The translations under genes and the position numbers were made by a program. The notes below the pieces were generated by a model. That model made no database searches, was not told the origin of the DNA, and saw only the letters and a program-made list of their open reading frames with translations. From Lachnospiraceae bacterium (GTDB taxonomy: Bacteria > Bacillota > Clostridia > Lachnospirales > Lachnospiraceae): a stretch of 15,956 bases of DNA. The stretch covers positions 1 to 15,956 of the forward strand of contig CAAEMT010000025.1 in the NCBI GenBank assembly GCA_900757145.1, written 5' to 3'. Of the stretch, positions 14,393 through 15,956 are shown piece by piece (positions within the stretch are counted from its first letter, which is position 1; each line of letters begins with the position of its first letter).

Positions 14393-14899
14393 ATTAGCGA
14401 ATTAATGATTAACGAACAAATCAGGGACCGTGAAGTCCGCGTAATCGGCGAAAACGGCGATCAGCTCGGAATTATGTCGTCAAAAGACGCGCTTAAGCTT
14501 GCGAGGGAGGCAGAGCTTGATCTTGTGAAAATCGCTCCGACGGCAAAACCGCCAGTATGTAAGATTATCGATTACGGAAAGTATCGTTATGAACTGGCGC
14601 GTAAGGAAAAAGAAGCCAGAAAGAAACAGAAAACAGTTGAGATCAAAGAGGTACGGTTGTCACCGAATATTGATGTAAACGACCTGAATACAAAGATGAA
14701 CAATGCAAAGAAGTTCATCGCAAAGGGAAATAAGGTAAAAGTCACCCTGCGGTTCCGCGGACGTGAGATGGCGCATATGCAGGCGCATCGCTATATTCTT
14801 GAGGAGTTCGCAAAGGAGATGGCAGATGTTGCTGTGATCGATAAGCCGATCAAGCAGGAGGGCAGAAGCCTGACACTTTTCCTGTCAGAAAAGCGTTAG
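14393..14899 (+). CDS. infC: Translation initiation factor IF-3, probable AUU start
   Basis: 168 residues. IF-3 binds the 30S subunit, blocks premature 50S joining and checks start-codon pairing. Family features are clear: INEQIRDREVRVIGENGDQ at the N-terminus, the DLVKIAPTAKPPVCKIIDYG block, a Lys/Arg-rich linker helix (KYRYELARKEKEARKKQK), and a C-terminal domain with KVTLRFRGREMAH. The start is taken as ATT at 14393, because GGAGGTG (14379-14385) lies 7 bases before it. The first ATG (14405) is 19 bases away, and a GTG at 14375 lies before the ribosome binding site. A non-AUG start is known for infC and lets IF-3 repress its own translation. First gene of the infC-rpmI-rplT operon. Confidence 0.93.
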   Translation: MSELMINEQIRDREVRVIGENGDQLGIMSSKDALKLAREAELDLVKIAPTAKPPVCKIIDYGKYRYELARKEKEARKKQKTVEIKEVRLSPNIDVNDLNTKMNNAKKFIAKGNKVKVTLRFRGREMAHMQAHRYILEEFAKEMADVAVIDKPIKQEGRSLTLFLSEKR

Positions 14900-14932
14900 T
14901 TCACATATTTAAATATAAGGAGGAATATTAAG

Positions 14933-15130
14933 ATGCCAAAAATGAAGACCAGCAGAGCAGCTGCAAAACGTTTCAAAAAAACAGGTACAGGATTATTAAA
15001 GAGAAGTAAAGCTTATAAGAGCCATATCTTAACAAAGAAGTCCACCAAGAGAAAGAGAAATCTGAGACAGGCAGCTATCACAGATGCTACAAACGCTCAG
15101 AACATGAAGAAGATTTTACCGTACTTATAA
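14933..15130 (+). CDS. rpmI: 50S ribosomal protein L35
   Basis: 65 residues, the normal length for L35. It has the conserved start MPKMKTSRAAAKRFKKTGTG, a very basic centre (KKSTKRKRNLR) and the C-terminal MKKILPY. Ribosome binding site AAGGAGGA upstream. It lies 33 bases after infC and 25 before rplT, the standard bacterial order. It is a small basic protein that binds 23S rRNA in the large subunit. Expression is expected to follow the L20-controlled leader at 14218. Confidence 0.97.
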   Translation: MPKMKTSRAAAKRFKKTGTGLLKRSKAYKSHILTKKSTKRKRNLRQAAITDATNAQNMKKILPYL

Positions 15131-15155
15131 GATCAGGCGAAGGAGGAGATAAGAC

Positions 15156-15512
15156 ATGGCAAGAATTAAAGGCGGAATGAACGCTAAGAAAAAACATAAC
15201 AGAGTATTAAAGCTGGCTAAGGGATACAGAGGAGCACGCTCCAAACAGTACAGAATCGCAAAGCAGTCCGTTATGCGCGCACTGACAAGCGCATATGCAG
15301 GACGTAAGCAGAGAAAGCGTCAGTACAGACAGCTCTGGATCGCACGTATCAATGCGGGCGCTCGTCTGAACGGACTTTCCTACAGCAAATTTATGTATGG
15401 TCTGAAGCTGGCAGGCGTAGAACTGAACAGAAAAGTTCTGGCTGATATGGCAGTGAACGATGCAGCAGGATTTGCTTCACTCGTAGAGCTTGCAAAGACA
15501 AAGCTTGCTTAA
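15156..15512 (+). CDS. rplT: 50S ribosomal protein L20
   Basis: 118 residues, the usual length. It begins MARIKGGMNAKKKHNRVLKL and continues AKGYRGARSKQYRIAKQSVM, the long basic N-terminal extension that threads into 23S rRNA. RKQRKRQYRQLWIARINAGA and LSYSKFMYGLKLAG follow, as in L20 generally. Ribosome binding site GGAGGAG before the ATG. L20 is needed for early large-subunit assembly and, in Firmicutes, represses this operon by binding the leader. Last gene of the operon; a strong terminator follows 24 bases after the stop. Confidence 0.97.
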   Translation: MARIKGGMNAKKKHNRVLKLAKGYRGARSKQYRIAKQSVMRALTSAYAGRKQRKRQYRQLWIARINAGARLNGLSYSKFMYGLKLAGVELNRKVLADMAVNDAAGFASLVELAKTKLA

Positions 15513-15535
15513 TTATATATAGTAGAAATATCAGG

Positions 15536-15566
15536 GGACTGCCGCGGATGCGCGCAGTCCTTTTTT
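15536..15566 (+). terminator. Intrinsic terminator after rplT
   Basis: GGACTGC (15536-15542) pairs with GCAGTCC (15554-15560). The stem continues inside with GCG/CGC around a GATG loop, and T6 follows at 15561-15566. Confidence 0.93.
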
Positions 15567-15619
15567 GCGTCATAGGAAAGATTTTGTCACGCGGATGCAT
15601 GAAAGTCTTTTTACAGCGC

Positions 15620-15648
15620 AAAAAATCCTGCATCATCTGATGCAGGAT
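15620..15648 (-). terminator. Intrinsic terminator of tRNA-Leu
   Basis: Read on the minus strand, ATCCTGCATC and GATGCAGGAT form a perfect 10-bp stem with a 4-base loop, followed by T6. It starts 6 bases after the 3' end of the tRNA. Confidence 0.92.
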
Positions 15649-15654
15649 AATGAG

Positions 15655-15738
15655 TGCGGAGAAAGGGACTTGAACCCTCACGATATTGCTACCACAGGCA
15701 CCTGAAGCCTGCGCGTCTGCCTATTCCGCCATCTCCGC
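15655..15738 (-). tRNA. tRNA-Leu (anticodon CAG)
   Basis: 84 bases on the minus strand. The acceptor arms GCGGAGA and TCTCCGC pair over 7 bp with discriminator A. The anticodon stem CAGGC/GCCTG encloses the loop TTCAGGT, giving anticodon CAG. A long variable arm (TGGTAGCAATATCG) marks a class II tRNA. The T arm carries GGTTCAAGTCC. The 3' CCA is not encoded and would be added after transcription. Its own promoter and terminator flank it, so it is a single-gene unit convergent with the rplT operon. Confidence 0.96.
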
Positions 15739-15765
15739 GAAGTAGTTTCGCAACTCACGAACGTT

Positions 15766-15794
15766 ATAATACTATATAGAAACGGAAATGTCAA
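15766..15794 (-). promoter_or_regulatory. Promoter of tRNA-Leu
   Basis: On the minus strand TTGACA (15794-15789) is followed after 17 bases by TATTAT (15771-15766), a near-consensus sigma-A promoter. The start site would lie about 20 bases before the tRNA. An 8-bp inverted repeat, AAGTAGTT (15740-15747) and AACTACTT (15793-15800), brackets the promoter and leader. Confidence 0.88.
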
Positions 15795-15834
15795 CTACTT
15801 TTTGAAAAAAATTAAAAAAACTAAAATGAAATTT

Positions 15835-15868
15835 TAAATTCCACCGTCCGCTTATGTGGTGGAATTTA
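15835..15868. other. Perfect 11-bp inverted repeat
   Basis: TAAATTCCACC (15835-15845) and GGTGGAATTTA (15858-15868) with a 12-base loop. No clean T-run follows on the plus strand, and on the minus strand the following sequence is A/T-mixed. It could be a weak terminator, a leader hairpin or an operator between the divergent tRNA-Leu and the gene starting at 15952. Confidence 0.55.
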
Positions 15869-15919
15869 CCTCCGCACAGTTGATATTTACTCTTTCATAC
15901 AAAAATGTTATGGTTATCT

Positions 15920-15944
15920 CTCCTTCTGACAGCAGTAGAAGGAG
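15920..15944 (+). promoter_or_regulatory. Hairpin covering the ribosome binding site of the right-edge gene
   Basis: CTCCTTCT (15920-15927) is complementary over 8 bp to AGAAGGAG (15937-15944), with a 9-base loop. The right arm contains most of the Shine-Dalgarno GGAGGA (15941-15946), so the folded form would hide it from ribosomes. Confidence 0.5.
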
Positions 15945-15951
15945 GAACGCT

Positions 15952-15956
15952 ATGAG
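15952..15956 (+). CDS. Start of a gene cut by the right edge
   Basis: ATG at 15952 preceded by GGAGGA (15941-15946) at a suitable distance of 5 bases. Only the first codon and two bases are inside the window, so the product cannot be told. Confidence 0.55.

Noticed and set aside
15740..15800. 8-bp inverted repeat around the tRNA-Leu promoter as an operator
   Set aside because: The arms are 45 bases apart, A/T-rich and overlap the -35. Chance is likely, and tRNA promoters are rarely controlled this way.

Overview
The window reads as a chromosomal segment of a low-to-mid GC Gram-positive anaerobe, most likely a member of the Lachnospiraceae (Clostridia). This is inferred from gene content and style: a DUF1540 protein, an infC-rpmI-rplT operon with an L20-type leader, energy-coupling-factor (ECF) transporters with a fused ATPase, strong AGGAGG ribosome binding sites and intrinsic terminators with U-tracts. 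No taxonomic search could be run.

Layout. (1) Positions 1-751, minus strand: the N-terminal 250 residues of a DUF2201/VWA-like protein, cut by the left edge. (2) 752-1180: divergent promoters, then a cobalamin riboswitch that ends in an intrinsic terminator. (3) 1181-10209: one tightly packed operon of six overlapping or nearly touching genes behind the riboswitch. They are a membrane-anchored FecR-like/DUF4430 protein, a 1175-residue surface protein with an alpha/alpha toroid (prenyltransferase-like repeats), an EcfT, a fused double EcfA ATPase, an S component, and a second EcfT. (4) 10396-13566: an exported NEW3-type protein plus an ABC-2 ATPase and permease, a second operon of unknown substrate. 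(5) 13592-13756: a decayed fragment of a TRAP-type large permease (DctM). (6) 13842-14156: a DUF1540 protein. (7) 14183-15566: promoter, attenuator leader, infC (probable AUU start), rpmI, rplT and terminator. (8) 15620-15794, minus strand: tRNA-Leu(CAG) with its promoter and terminator. (9) From 15835: a hairpin, and the start codon of a gene cut by the right edge.

The most interesting content is the cobalamin operon. Animal intrinsic factor and transcobalamin hold B12 between an alpha6/alpha6 barrel and a small beta domain of the DUF4430 (transcobalamin-like C-terminal) family. Here those two folds appear as two separate membrane-anchored surface proteins, directly upstream of a complete ECF transporter and all under a cobalamin riboswitch. 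I infer a two-part, intrinsic-factor-like B12 capture system that feeds an ECF importer. The riboswitch, domain types and gene order are seen in the sequence or follow from family knowledge; the joint capture mechanism is inference.
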